NCBI GenBank assembly: GCA_041569895.1
Contig: JBFFXF010000089.1
Coordinates: 1-24,915, forward strand
Origin: JBFFXF01 sp041569895
GTDB taxonomy: Bacteria; Planctomycetota; UBA8108; JACQVS01
Length of the DNA stretch: 24,915 bases
Reading direction: 5' to 3'
Position numbers and translations under genes: made by a program. The notes under the pieces are model-generated. The model did not search any database. It saw only the letters and a list, made by a program, of their open reading frames with translations, and had not been told where the DNA came from. Shown piece by piece: positions 6,608-14,550 of the stretch (the first letter of the stretch is position 1; the number at the start of each line of letters is the position of its first letter).

Positions 6608-9328
6608 TCAGAAGAGCGCGATGACCACGCCGGTCGTCACCGCGGCCTGGAACATGATCTGCGTGATCGTCTTCGTCAGCCCGAGGCGGCTGATCCGCGG
6701 CCGGATGTCGTGCGGGATGACCAGCGTGTCGCCGGGATGGAGCTCCGACGAGAGAAGGCTGCCGCGGCTGTAGCGGAAGCGCTCGGCGTCCCAGCGGTAG
6801 TTCTTGCGGGCATGGCGGGCGCTGTCGGCGCTGCCGTCGGCGCGGATGATGTAGGCGACGTCCATGTCCGCCGTCTCCAGCGGACCGCCGCATTCCTCGA
6901 GGTACCGGCGCGCGTTGACGCCCGTCCGGTGGAGAATGGCGTTTTGATTGAAGACCGCGCCGACGACGTGGACCACCTCCGGCCGCCGCGGGATGGTGAT
7001 GCTGTCGCCATCGGCGAGCTCGACGTCGTCCGGCTTGCCCTCGAGGTCCGACGGCTCGCGGATGCGCACCACCATGCGTCCGCTCGCCTGCGTCGAGCGC
7101 AGCGTGTCCAGGAGGCGGTCGATGCGCGCCTGCTCGGCGGCGAGCTCGGTCTTCTCGTCGACGGCGCTCGCCTCGGCGGTGAACTCCTGGGCGCTCAGCT
7201 TTGCCTCGGTCTCGAGGCGTTGCAGCGACTCGTCGAGGCGCTCCTGCTGCATCTCGCGGACCGACTCGCGGATGAACCGCGCCGCCGGCAGATAGGCGTG
7301 CTCCGTGAATCCGCCGGCGCGCCGCAGCAGGTCGCTCAGTCGCTCGCCGGGAATCACCGAGTAGGTCCCCGGGTGACGGACCTCGCCGTTGATGGCGACC
7401 CGGTACGCCTTCCGGAATTCGGGCACCTGCCTGACGGTCAGCGAGTCGTTCTGCTGGAGCTCGAGGTTGGACGCCTGGTCACCGGCGAGCACCGCGTCGA
7501 TCTCGACCAGGATGTGCTCGTACTCGGTGCCGTCCTGATTCGGGTGGATACGGGTCAGCGTCGCGCCGCGGTAGTGCGCCTCCGGCCTGAGGCCGCCGGC
7601 CATGCGGATCAGGTCGAGCACGCGCATGCCCGGGTAGAACGTGTACGTGTCCGGCCTGTGCACCGCCCCGCTGACGAACACCGTCCGCGGCGACTCGAAG
7701 TCATCGCGCGGGAAGACGATGATGGTGTCCTGCGGCTGGAGCACGTGATTCTCGCGCGGGTCGCGCTCGATGATGGCGCGGCCGAGGTGGAACGCGATGC
7801 GCGACTCCTGCTTCGTGCGTGCGTCGATGCGGCTGAGGAGGGCGTACTCGAGAAACGGCTCCGGGTAGTCCTCGACCGCCACCGTGCCGGTCTCCGACGC
7901 CGGCAGCGTCGAACCCTCGCTTCGGGGATCACCCGATGCCGATCGCTCCGGACCGGGCGTCGCCGGAACCGGCGGCGTGCGGCGCACCCAGAAGCCCGCT
8001 TCGACGAGCGTCTCGTCCGTCACGACGTCGGCGATACGCATCCCCTCGGCGAGCGCGTAGCGGCCCGGCTGCGACACGTTGCCACGGAGATAGACGACGT
8101 TCTCCAGTCGCGGCGACGCTGGCCGGACGACGACGACATCCCCGTCGTTCAGGTGGACGTCCTCCGCGGCGGTCTCCTCCAGGTCGACGGCGCGGATCGA
8201 CAGGCCGCGACTCGACGAGGACTCGATCTGCACCTCTCCGCGATTGGCGAGGCGAGCGTGGCCGCCCGCCATGGCGACGATCTGCGCCAGCGAGATCCGG
8301 TCGTCGCGGTGCTCGTAGATCGCCGGGCGCAGGACGCGACCGACGACGGCGATGCGCGTGCCGACCGACGGCACGAGCACGACGTCGTTCGGCGCCAGGT
8401 GCACGTCGACGCTGCGATCGCCCCCGATCAGGTACTCGTACAGGTCGACGACGCGCTCGGGCTCGTCGCCGCGGCGCAGCCGGACGGCGCGCAGCGTGCC
8501 CTCCTTGGTGACGCCGCCGGCGGCCCCGATGGCGTCGAAGAGCGTCGCGACCGATGGCAGGCGGACCCGTCCCGGCACGGCGACGTGACCGGTGACGTGG
8601 ACCGGCATGTCGCGGATCTCGGCGAGTCCGACCTGCATGTCGTAGTTCTGGTAGAAGCGATCGAGACGGCGCCGGAGCAGATCCTCCGCGCGGCCGAGCG
8701 TCAGACCCTTGACCGCGATGGGGCCGAGCATCGGCAGGCGGATCTGGCCGCGCCGGTCGATGTCGACGAAGAAGTCCTCGTCGATCTCGATGTTGCCCCA
8801 CACGCTGATGACGAGGCGGTCGCCGACCCCCAGCACGTAGTCCTTGCCGACCGGCGTGTCGAGCAGCGGCGTGCGGCGCTTCCCGAAGACGTCGTAGCCG
8901 AACTGGCGGATCGGACGGTCGACCAGCGGGTCGCCGTAGGCCTCGAGCTGTCGCTCGAACGCGCTCAGCCGTTCGGGCTGTCGAGCGTCGATGCGCTGGT
9001 CGACCGGCTCGTCGACCGGCGCCAGCTGCTCCACGGCCGTCCCGGCGTCCGGCGATCGCCCGGCTCGCCCGGGAACGGTCCGCGCCGAGAACCCGCCGGC
9101 GCGCCGTGAGCGTTCAGCCGCCGCGCGCAGGCTCTCTGCCCGGGACGACAGGTCGCCGCGGCTGGAATTCCACAGATCGGCGCGCCGCAGGTTGCCGAGC
9201 GCCTCCTGTGTGTACGCGCGGTCACGGACAGCGTTCAGGAAGAGGGCGATGGCGAGGATGACGCTGGCGCGCACGACGACGGCGTGGCGGGCTCCCGGCG
9301 CGGGGAGCGGCGAGGGCGCTCTTCCCAT
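6608..9328 (-). CDS. SLBB-domain polysaccharide export protein (Wza-like, large)
   Basis: A 906-aa periplasmic/outer-membrane export protein, much longer than E. coli Wza (about 380 aa). An N-terminal signal-type helix (HAVVVRASVILAIALFLNAV) is present but no lipobox cysteine follows. The polysaccharide-export domain starts near YVLGVGDRLVISVWG (164-178) and runs to about 240. About six SLBB (beta-grasp) units follow: 242-320, 325-402, 408-540 (with a Pro/Ser-rich insert near 450-485), 547-635, 642-780 and 786-872. Each shows a GxVxxPGxY-type start and a D-x-V/I-x-V/I-P-type end. The fifth is interrupted by a charged, probably coiled-coil helix (about 684-748). A C-terminal hydrophobic helix (ITQIMFQAAVTTGVVIALF) resembles the Wza pore helix. 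Start ATG at 9328 follows GAAGGGAAG and begins the signal helix; upstream in-frame sequence is not coding-like. It heads the polysaccharide operon, so it likely forms the exit channel. Confidence 0.93.
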   Translation of the reverse strand: MGRAPSPLPAPGARHAVVVRASVILAIALFLNAVRDRAYTQEALGNLRRADLWNSSRGDLSSRAESLRAAAERSRRAGGFSARTVPGRAGRSPDAGTAVEQLAPVDEPVDQRIDARQPERLSAFERQLEAYGDPLVDRPIRQFGYDVFGKRRTPLLDTPVGKDYVLGVGDRLVISVWGNIEIDEDFFVDIDRRGQIRLPMLGPIAVKGLTLGRAEDLLRRRLDRFYQNYDMQVGLAEIRDMPVHVTGHVAVPGRVRLPSVATLFDAIGAAGGVTKEGTLRAVRLRRGDEPERVVDLYEYLIGGDRSVDVHLAPNDVVLVPSVGTRIAVVGRVLRPAIYEHRDDRISLAQIVAMAGGHARLANRGEVQIESSSSRGLSIRAVDLEETAAEDVHLNDGDVVVVRPASPRLENVVYLRGNVSQPGRYALAEGMRIADVVTDETLVEAGFWVRRTPPVPATPGPERSASGDPRSEGSTLPASETGTVAVEDYPEPFLEYALLSRIDARTKQESRIAFHLGRAIIERDPRENHVLQPQDTIIVFPRDDFESPRTVFVSGAVHRPDTYTFYPGMRVLDLIRMAGGLRPEAHYRGATLTRIHPNQDGTEYEHILVEIDAVLAGDQASNLELQQNDSLTVRQVPEFRKAYRVAINGEVRHPGTYSVIPGERLSDLLRRAGGFTEHAYLPAARFIRESVREMQQERLDESLQRLETEAKLSAQEFTAEASAVDEKTELAAEQARIDRLLDTLRSTQASGRMVVRIREPSDLEGKPDDVELADGDSITIPRRPEVVHVVGAVFNQNAILHRTGVNARRYLEECGGPLETADMDVAYIIRADGSADSARHARKNYRWDAERFRYSRGSLLSSELHPGDTLVIPHDIRPRISRLGLTKTITQIMFQAAVTTGVVIALF

Positions 9329-9399
9329 CTTCCCTTCGCTCTGACGAGAGCTTCTTCTTTCCTGTGCGTCCGGTAGCGCCGGCGCGCCCGGACCTTCGG

Positions 9400-9405
9400 A
9401 TTGTA
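9400..9405 (-). promoter_or_regulatory. Possible -10 box of the polysaccharide export operon
   Basis: TACAAT on the minus strand, in the 205-bp divergent gap between the export gene and waaA, would place a start site about 65 nt before the ATG at 9328. No good -35 is seen 16-18 nt upstream. The extended string TACAATCCG recurs at 10994-11002 ahead of the sulfatase gene. Confidence 0.3.
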
Positions 9406-9533
9406 GGAAACGCCACGGCCCGGGGCCAGAGCTTTCTCGCTCGATCGCCGCGGCGCCGTTTTCGCTTGCAACGGGTCCGCCGGCGGTGCCACCATCCCCG
9501 CCGAACGCGAAAGGAAGGTGGAGAGGAGTGCCG

Positions 9534-11006
9534 ATGGAGGCGTACGCCGGCCAGCGGGCGACGACGTGGTTTCGCCGGGAGCGGGTCTCGACGCCCGCCA
9601 TGCACCCGATCCTCCTCGATGCCGCGTACGCGGCGGGACTGCTCGTCGGTCTCCCGTACCTCGTCGCCGCCGGTCGCGGCGGCCGCGTGGCCGAGCACGT
9701 CAGGCGGCGCTTCCGCGCCTCCCCTCGCCGCTCGGGCGATCGACCCTGCCTCTGGATCCACGGCGTCTCCGTCGGCGAGATCCTCAGCGCGGCGCCGTTT
9801 CTCGCGCGGTTCGAGGCGGCGTTTCCGCGCTGGGAGGTGGTGCTGTCCGCCACCACGAGCGCCGGCCTCGAGGCCGGGCGGCGCCGTTACGGCGCGCGGA
9901 CGATCTTCTCCTACCCGTTCGACCTCAGCGCCACGGTGCGCCGTTCGTTCGACCGGGTGCGGCCGGACCTCGTGGTGATCGTCGAGCACGAGCTCTGGCC
10001 GAACTTCCTCTGGCACGCCGAGCAGCGAGGCGTGCCCGTCGCGCTCGTCAACGGGCGTCTGTCGTCAGGCTCGTTCAGGGGCTACCGGCTGCTCTCGCGT
10101 CTCCTTCGCTGGCCGCCGCGGGCGCTCCGCCTCTACTGCGTCGAGGACCAGACGAGCGCGGCGCGCTATCGCGCCCTCGGAGTCGATCCGTCGGCGATCC
10201 GCGTCACCGGCAACATCAAGTTCGACGTCGCCACCGAGCCGCAGCACGGACTGCGAGCGCGGCTCGGGCTCGACGACGCGGACTGGGTCTTCGTCGGCGC
10301 GAGCCTGCACCGCGGCGAGGAGCGACCGGTGATCGACGCGTTCCGGTCGCTGCGCGTCCGGGACCCGGGGGCGCGCCTCGTGCTCGCGCCGCGTCGTCTC
10401 GATCGCCTCGACGAGGTCCTCGGCCTGGTGCGCCGGCACGGCCTCCGGCCGAGGCTGTGGAGCCGCGCCGGTGAACGCGAGAACGGCCGGCGAGACGCGA
10501 GCGGCGCGTGGGACGTCCTCGTGGTCGACACGTTCGGAGATCTCCAGCGCCTCGTGTGGCTCGGCGACGCGGTCTTCGTCGGCGGGTCGCTGATTCCCTT
10601 CGGCGGCCACAACCCGATCGAGCCGGCGAGCGCGGGCAGACCCGTGATCATCGGCCCGCACCACGAGAGCTTCTCCGGCGTCGTCTCGCGCTTCCTCGGG
10701 AACGACGCGCTGCTCGTCGCCGGGTCCGCCCTCGAGCTCGGCGAGCGCCTGCGCGCGCTCCGCAGCAGTCACGACCTGGCCCGGTCGCTGGTCGCCCGCG
10801 CTCGCGAGACCATCGCGGCCGAGTCGGGCGCCAGCGTTCGCACCGTCGAGGCGCTCCGTCCCCTCGTCGACGCGATCGAGCGCCGCCGCCGACCGGCGCG
10901 TGAATCGCTCCCGCGGCCGCCAGTGTCGCGCGAGCTTCGAGGCGCTCACGCGCCCCACGCGTGCAGCGCGTCGCTTTCAGCGCGGGATGCGAGTACAATC
11001 CGCTGA
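9534..11006 (+). CDS. waaA: 3-deoxy-D-manno-octulosonic acid (Kdo) transferase
   Basis: A 490-aa GT30 enzyme that transfers Kdo from CMP-Kdo to the lipid A precursor at the inner face of the cytoplasmic membrane. It implies LPS with a Kdo-lipid A core. Diagnostic motifs are HGVSVGE at 76-82 (catalytic Glu82), VEHELWPN at 150-157, VNGRLS at 172-177, TGNIKFD at 225-231, and GGSLIPFGGHNPIEPA at 350-365 (CMP-Kdo site). A short membrane-anchor helix lies at about 27-45. The start at 9534 is chosen for the excellent GAGAGGAG site 5 nt upstream. The family's usual N-terminus, however, matches the in-frame ATG at 9600 (MHPILLDAAYAAG), so the first 22 residues may be an extension or untranslated. The C-terminal 40 or so residues are Arg/Pro/Ser-rich and unconserved, making the protein longer than the usual 420-440 aa. 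It diverges from the polysaccharide operon. Confidence 0.95.
   Translation: MEAYAGQRATTWFRRERVSTPAMHPILLDAAYAAGLLVGLPYLVAAGRGGRVAEHVRRRFRASPRRSGDRPCLWIHGVSVGEILSAAPFLARFEAAFPRWEVVLSATTSAGLEAGRRRYGARTIFSYPFDLSATVRRSFDRVRPDLVVIVEHELWPNFLWHAEQRGVPVALVNGRLSSGSFRGYRLLSRLLRWPPRALRLYCVEDQTSAARYRALGVDPSAIRVTGNIKFDVATEPQHGLRARLGLDDADWVFVGASLHRGEERPVIDAFRSLRVRDPGARLVLAPRRLDRLDEVLGLVRRHGLRPRLWSRAGERENGRRDASGAWDVLVVDTFGDLQRLVWLGDAVFVGGSLIPFGGHNPIEPASAGRPVIIGPHHESFSGVVSRFLGNDALLVAGSALELGERLRALRSSHDLARSLVARARETIAAESGASVRTVEALRPLVDAIERRRRPARESLPRPPVSRELRGAHAPHACSASLSARDASTIR
10994..10999 (+). promoter_or_regulatory. Possible -10 box ahead of the sulfatase gene
   Basis: TACAAT lies in the last codons of waaA, 65 bp before the sulfatase start. 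The spacing to the start codon and the extended string TACAATCCG match the candidate site at 9405-9397 (minus strand). No convincing -35 hexamer is present, so this is a weak call. Confidence 0.25.
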
Positions 11007-11063
11007 AGCACCCGGGTTGTCTCCCGTTGACTGCTGTCTCTTCCCCGTTTTTCGGCGCTCACC

Positions 11064-12500
11064 ATGAAAGTCTCACGCACGCTGATCCTCGCACTGCTGG
11101 TCCTCGCGTTCCCCGCGCTGTCCGTCGCCGCGCCGCGCAACGTCGTCTTCATCCTCGTCGACGACATGCGCTTCGATTCGATGAGCAACGCGGGGCATCC
11201 GTTTCTCGAGACGCCGGCGCTCGACCGGCTCGCGGCGCGCGGCGTCAAGTTCCGGAACGCGTTCGTCACCACCTCGCTCTGCTCACCGAGCCGCGCGACG
11301 ATCCTCACGGGACTCTACGCCCACCGGCATCGCATCCTCGACAACTCCACGCGGCTGTCGGAGTCGATCCCGACCTTTCCGACGATCCTCAAGAAGGCGG
11401 GCTATCAGACCGCGTTCGTCGGCAAGTGGCACATGGGCGGGAGCTCCGACGATCCGCGACCCGGTTTCGACTACTGGGCGAGCTTCAAGGGGCAGGGGAA
11501 GTACTTCGACAACGACTTCAACATCAACGGCGAGCGCAAGAAGGTCGAGGGGTACGTCAGCGACGTGATCACGCGGCTCTCGACGGAGTGGCTGCGCAAG
11601 GCGGCCGGTGATCGCAACAAGCGGTTCCTTCTCTACATGTCGCACAAGGCGGTGCACGATCCCTTCACGCCGGCGCCCCGCCATGCCGACGCGATGGCGA
11701 ACGTCGAGTTCGAGCCGCCGGCGTCGATGGCCGACACGCCCGACAACTACCACCGCAAGCCACGGTGGGTGCGCGAGCAGCGCGACAGCTGGCACGGCGT
11801 CAACGACATGTACTTCAAGCGCACTCATTTCGACAAGTTCATCCGCGACTTCAACGCCGCGATGCTCGCCGTCGACGAGAGTGTCGGGACGCTCGTCGCG
11901 TTGCTCGAGGAGCTCGAGCTCTTCGATTCGACGGTGGTCATCTTCACGAGCGACAACGGCTTCCTGCATGGCGAGCATGGCCTCATCGACAAGAGAAGCA
12001 TGTACGAGGAGTCGATCCGCGTGCCGCTCCTGATGTCGTGCCCCGAGCTCTTCGAGGGCGGCGCCGCGCTCGACCACCTCGTCCTCAACGTCGACATCGC
12101 TCCGACGATCATCGAGGCCGCGGGCGCCGAGGTGCCGGGGGGCGTGCAGGGCGAGTCGTTTTTCCAGTTGCCGACTCGCCCCGACCTGCCCTGGCGCCGC
12201 TCGTTCCTCTACGAGTACTTCTGGGAGCGCGCGTATCCGGAGACGCCGACGGTGTTCGGGGTCAGGACCGATCGGTTCAAGTACATGGAGTACCACGGCG
12301 TCTGGGACACCAACGAGCTGTATGATCTCCAGGCCGATCCGCGCGAGATGCGCAACCTCCTCTCGACGCCGCGCCGCAAGCGTCCGGTCGCCGTCGACGA
12401 GGGGTACGAGGAGACCTACAAGAAACTGCGCCGCGAGCTGAATCGGCTGCGGAAGAAGTACGGCGTGCTGATCGGCCAGCCCGACTGGAGCGAGGACTGA
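11064..12500 (+). CDS. Secreted sulfatase (type I, formylglycine-dependent)
   Basis: A 478-aa arylsulfatase-family hydrolase of sulfate esters, probably acting on sulfated glycans outside the cytoplasm. A Sec signal peptide (MKVSRTLILALLVLAFPALS, ending VAA near residue 23) precedes the catalytic domain. Visible active-site elements are ILVDDMR at 30-36 (metal Asp33/Asp34) and the formylglycine motif CSPSRATILTG starting at Cys73. KWH at 121-123, the SHKAVHDPF loop at 193-201 and SDNG at 296-299 (metal Asp/Asn), with Lys310, complete it. The CxPxR motif needs a formylglycine-generating enzyme, not seen in this window. The closing RTDRFKYMEY strand and NELYDLQADPREMRNL are typical of the iduronate-2-sulfatase/N-sulfoglucosamine type. 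ATG 11064 has no good ribosome site but starts the signal peptide exactly. Substrate is unknown. A sulfotransferase in the neighbouring divergent operon raises the possibility of sulfate turnover on a self-made polymer. Confidence 0.95.
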   Translation: MKVSRTLILALLVLAFPALSVAAPRNVVFILVDDMRFDSMSNAGHPFLETPALDRLAARGVKFRNAFVTTSLCSPSRATILTGLYAHRHRILDNSTRLSESIPTFPTILKKAGYQTAFVGKWHMGGSSDDPRPGFDYWASFKGQGKYFDNDFNINGERKKVEGYVSDVITRLSTEWLRKAAGDRNKRFLLYMSHKAVHDPFTPAPRHADAMANVEFEPPASMADTPDNYHRKPRWVREQRDSWHGVNDMYFKRTHFDKFIRDFNAAMLAVDESVGTLVALLEELELFDSTVVIFTSDNGFLHGEHGLIDKRSMYEESIRVPLLMSCPELFEGGAALDHLVLNVDIAPTIIEAAGAEVPGGVQGESFFQLPTRPDLPWRRSFLYEYFWERAYPETPTVFGVRTDRFKYMEYHGVWDTNELYDLQADPREMRNLLSTPRRKRPVAVDEGYEETYKKLRRELNRLRKKYGVLIGQPDWSED

Positions 12501-12506
12501 CCGCAC

Positions 12507-13082
12507 GTGGACCGCGTCTGCGTCTTTCTCGGATCGAGTCCCGGATGCCGGCCGGCGTACCGGGACGCGGCGCGTTCGCTCGGGCGTGAGCTCGCGCAGC
12601 GCGGCGTCGGGCTCGTCTTCGGCGGCAGCGATCGCGGCATGATGGGCGCGCTCGCCGACGAGCTTCTCGCCGCCGGTCGCGAGGTGATCGGCGTCATACC
12701 CGGGCCGATGGTCCGAAACGGCTGGAGCCACGACCGGCTGCCGGACCTGCGCGTCGTCGACACCATGCACGAGCGCAAGGCGCTGATGTACTCGCTGGCG
12801 GACGCGATCATCGCGCTGCCGGGCGGCATCGGCACGCTCGACGAGCTGATCGAGGTGCTCGCGTGGACCCAGCTCGGCATCCAGGCCAAGCCGATCGGAC
12901 TGCTCGACACGGAGGGCTACTTCGATCCCCTGCTCGCGATGTTCTCGAGGGCGGAGGAGGAGGGATTTCTCGACAGGAGCTTCCGGGAGTTCTTCGTCGT
13001 CGCCCGTGACGCCGCGACGCTGCTCGACGCGCTCGAGCGCGCGACGCCGTCTCCCAATACCCACAGCTGGACCGATGAGTAG
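12507..13082 (+). CDS. LOG family protein (cytokinin riboside 5'-monophosphate phosphoribohydrolase-like)
   Basis: A 191-aa cytoplasmic Rossmann-fold protein of the LOG/TIGR00730 family, which hydrolyses N-glycosidic bonds of nucleoside 5'-monophosphates such as AMP. Family landmarks are VCVFLGSSPG at 4-13, FGGSDRGMMG at 38-47, MHERK at 87-91 (catalytic Arg90) and the nucleotide-binding PGGIGTLDE at 105-113 with the catalytic Glu113. Length is normal for the family. The start is GTG at 12507, 6 bp after the sulfatase stop, with a GAGGA about 10 nt upstream. No other start keeps the N-terminal strand. It overlaps the next gene by 8 nt, so it is co-transcribed with the sulfatase and the methyltransferase fusion. 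No obvious functional link to sulfatase action is visible. The exact substrate in non-plant bacteria is usually unproven. Confidence 0.93.
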   Translation: MDRVCVFLGSSPGCRPAYRDAARSLGRELAQRGVGLVFGGSDRGMMGALADELLAAGREVIGVIPGPMVRNGWSHDRLPDLRVVDTMHERKALMYSLADAIIALPGGIGTLDELIEVLAWTQLGIQAKPIGLLDTEGYFDPLLAMFSRAEEEGFLDRSFREFFVVARDAATLLDALERATPSPNTHSWTDE

Positions 13083-14550
13083 CATGCGATCTCTGATTGC
13101 CGCCTCGCTGGCCCTGATTCCCCTCGCCCCGCTCGCCGCGGAGGAGACGTTCCCCGGCGCGTTGCGGGTCGTCGTCGTCCCCCGTGCGATCGAGAGCGGC
13201 GCCCGCGACTCCGGCGGTGGCGCGTCCGGCCTCGTCGCGTTGCTCGCCGCGGAGCGCGCGATCGATCACCGCATCGCCGTCGCGACGGAGCTCACGCGGG
13301 AGACGCTCGCCGCGGCCGATGCCGTCGTCCTCGAGAGCGCCGACGGCCTGACGCCGGAGGTTGCCCGCGAGCTGCGTCGCGCCGTCGACGGCGGGCTCGG
13401 GCTCGTGGTGTGCGCGGGGGCGGCTCGCGGCGTGGCTGGCGTGCGCGAGCTCGGCGAGCTGGTCGGGCGCGTCGGGAGCGAGGACGAGGACGAGGGCGAG
13501 GGCGAGGACGAGAGGGGGCGGCGCGATGGGAAGCCGCCGTCCGCTCGCCGGGTCGTCGTCGAGGTGAGCGATCAGTCGCATGCCGTGACGCAGAGTGTGG
13601 CGCACTTCGTGCACGCCGGCGAGGTCACCGCGGCGATGGCGCCGCCGTCACGCTCCCGCGTGCTCGCGCGCCGTGCTCCCGCCTCGGGAGACGGCGCCCG
13701 TCGCGACGCGCTGCGTCCGTGTCTCTGGACGGTGGCGCATCGCCGCGGGCGGGTCCTGGTGAGCCTGCTGGATCACGCCGCGGGTCCCTCGCGGGGTCTC
13801 GTCGAGACGCTCGTCGCGCGGGCCGCGCAGTGGAGCTCCTACCGGCAGGTGACCGTGACGGCGCGCGAGCCGGTGCGTTTCGTCGCCGAGGAGCTCGGGC
13901 CCGAGGACGACGGACTGTTTCCCGGCGTGCCGCCCGAGCCCGGCCACTTCCGCGGCCGTCGCATCGCCCGCTTCATGACGTTTCACGGCGCGAGCTGGCT
14001 GACGCGCGCGTCGCGGGAGCGCGAGGAGGAGCCGGAGCGCGTGCTCGACAGCCTCGGCATCCGCGCCGGCAGCACCGTCGTCGACCTCGGTTCCGGCAAC
14101 GGCTACTTCACCCTGCGGCTCGCGAAGCGCGTCGGCGAGCGCGGCACCGTGCTCGCCGTCGAGATCCAGCGCGAGATGCTCGCCCTGCTCGAGCGACGCG
14201 CGCGGGAAGCCGGCATCGAGAACGTGCGGACGATCCTCGCCGAAGAGCGTGACCCGAAGCTGCCGGCCGGCGCCGTCGATCTCGTGCTGATGGTCGACGT
14301 CTACCACGAGCTCTCGCACCCGCGCGACGTCATGCGCCACGTCGCCCGCAGCCTCGCCCCCGGCGGCCGCGTCGTCCTCGTCGAGTATCGCGGCGAGGAC
14401 CCGACGGTGGCGATCAAGCCGCTGCATCGCGTCTTCGAACGCCAGGCAATCGCGGAGCTGGCCGCGCTCGGGTTCCGGTGGGTGGAGACGAAGCGGTTTT
14501 TGCGATCGCAGCATGTGCTGGTGTTCGAGAGGGCGCCCCGGCAAAGGTGA
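13075..14550 (+). CDS. Exported ThuA-like domain fused to class I SAM methyltransferase
   Basis: A 491-aa two-domain protein. The N-terminus (MRSLIAASLALIPLAPLAAE, residues 4-23) looks like a Sec signal peptide. Residues 28-255 resemble a ThuA/glutamine-amidotransferase-like fold: ADAVVLESADGLTPEVA, GGLGLVVCAG, then SHAVTQSVAHFVHAGEV at 168-184 and LWTVAHRRGRVLVSLLDHAAG at 217-237. Residues 295-485 are a Rossmann SAM methyltransferase with motif I VVDLGSGNGYF (335-345), VLAVEIQREML (359-369), the acidic motif VDLVLMVDVYHE (401-412) and GGRVVLVEYRGED (430-442). An acidic repeat EDEDEGEGEDER (136-147) comes from a GAGGAC-type hexamer run. The start may be ATG 13075, overlapping the LOG stop by 8 nt, or ATG 13084. 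Domain identities are by motif; the ThuA-like call is moderate, and substrate and true location are unknown. A SAM-dependent enzyme outside the cytoplasm would be unexpected, so the hydrophobic segment could instead be an anchor. Confidence 0.8.
   Translation: MSSMRSLIAASLALIPLAPLAAEETFPGALRVVVVPRAIESGARDSGGGASGLVALLAAERAIDHRIAVATELTRETLAAADAVVLESADGLTPEVARELRRAVDGGLGLVVCAGAARGVAGVRELGELVGRVGSEDEDEGEGEDERGRRDGKPPSARRVVVEVSDQSHAVTQSVAHFVHAGEVTAAMAPPSRSRVLARRAPASGDGARRDALRPCLWTVAHRRGRVLVSLLDHAAGPSRGLVETLVARAAQWSSYRQVTVTAREPVRFVAEELGPEDDGLFPGVPPEPGHFRGRRIARFMTFHGASWLTRASREREEEPERVLDSLGIRAGSTVVDLGSGNGYFTLRLAKRVGERGTVLAVEIQREMLALLERRAREAGIENVRTILAEERDPKLPAGAVDLVLMVDVYHELSHPRDVMRHVARSLAPGGRVVLVEYRGEDPTVAIKPLHRVFERQAIAELAALGFRWVETKRFLRSQHVLVFERAPRQR
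13480..13514 (+). repeat. Hexanucleotide repeat inside coding sequence
   Basis: A run of about six GAGGAC/GAGGGC units inside the ThuA-like domain gene, encoding the acidic string EDEDEGEGEDE. The same GAGGAC unit occurs in the intergenic mosaic at 14776-14796 and, as its complement-type TCCTCG, at 4824-4853. Period six keeps the frame open. Confidence 0.8.

Noticed and set aside
6293..9109. Plus-strand reading frame of 938 codons
   Set aside because: Antisense shadow of the SLBB export gene and the start of the Wzi-like gene. The composition is Arg/Asp/Val-rich and typical of shadows in high-GC DNA.
12507..13082. Lysine decarboxylase annotation for the LOG-family gene
   Set aside because: That old name comes from a misread PGGxGT motif; the MHERK and PGGIGTLDE residues mark a LOG-type nucleotide hydrolase.
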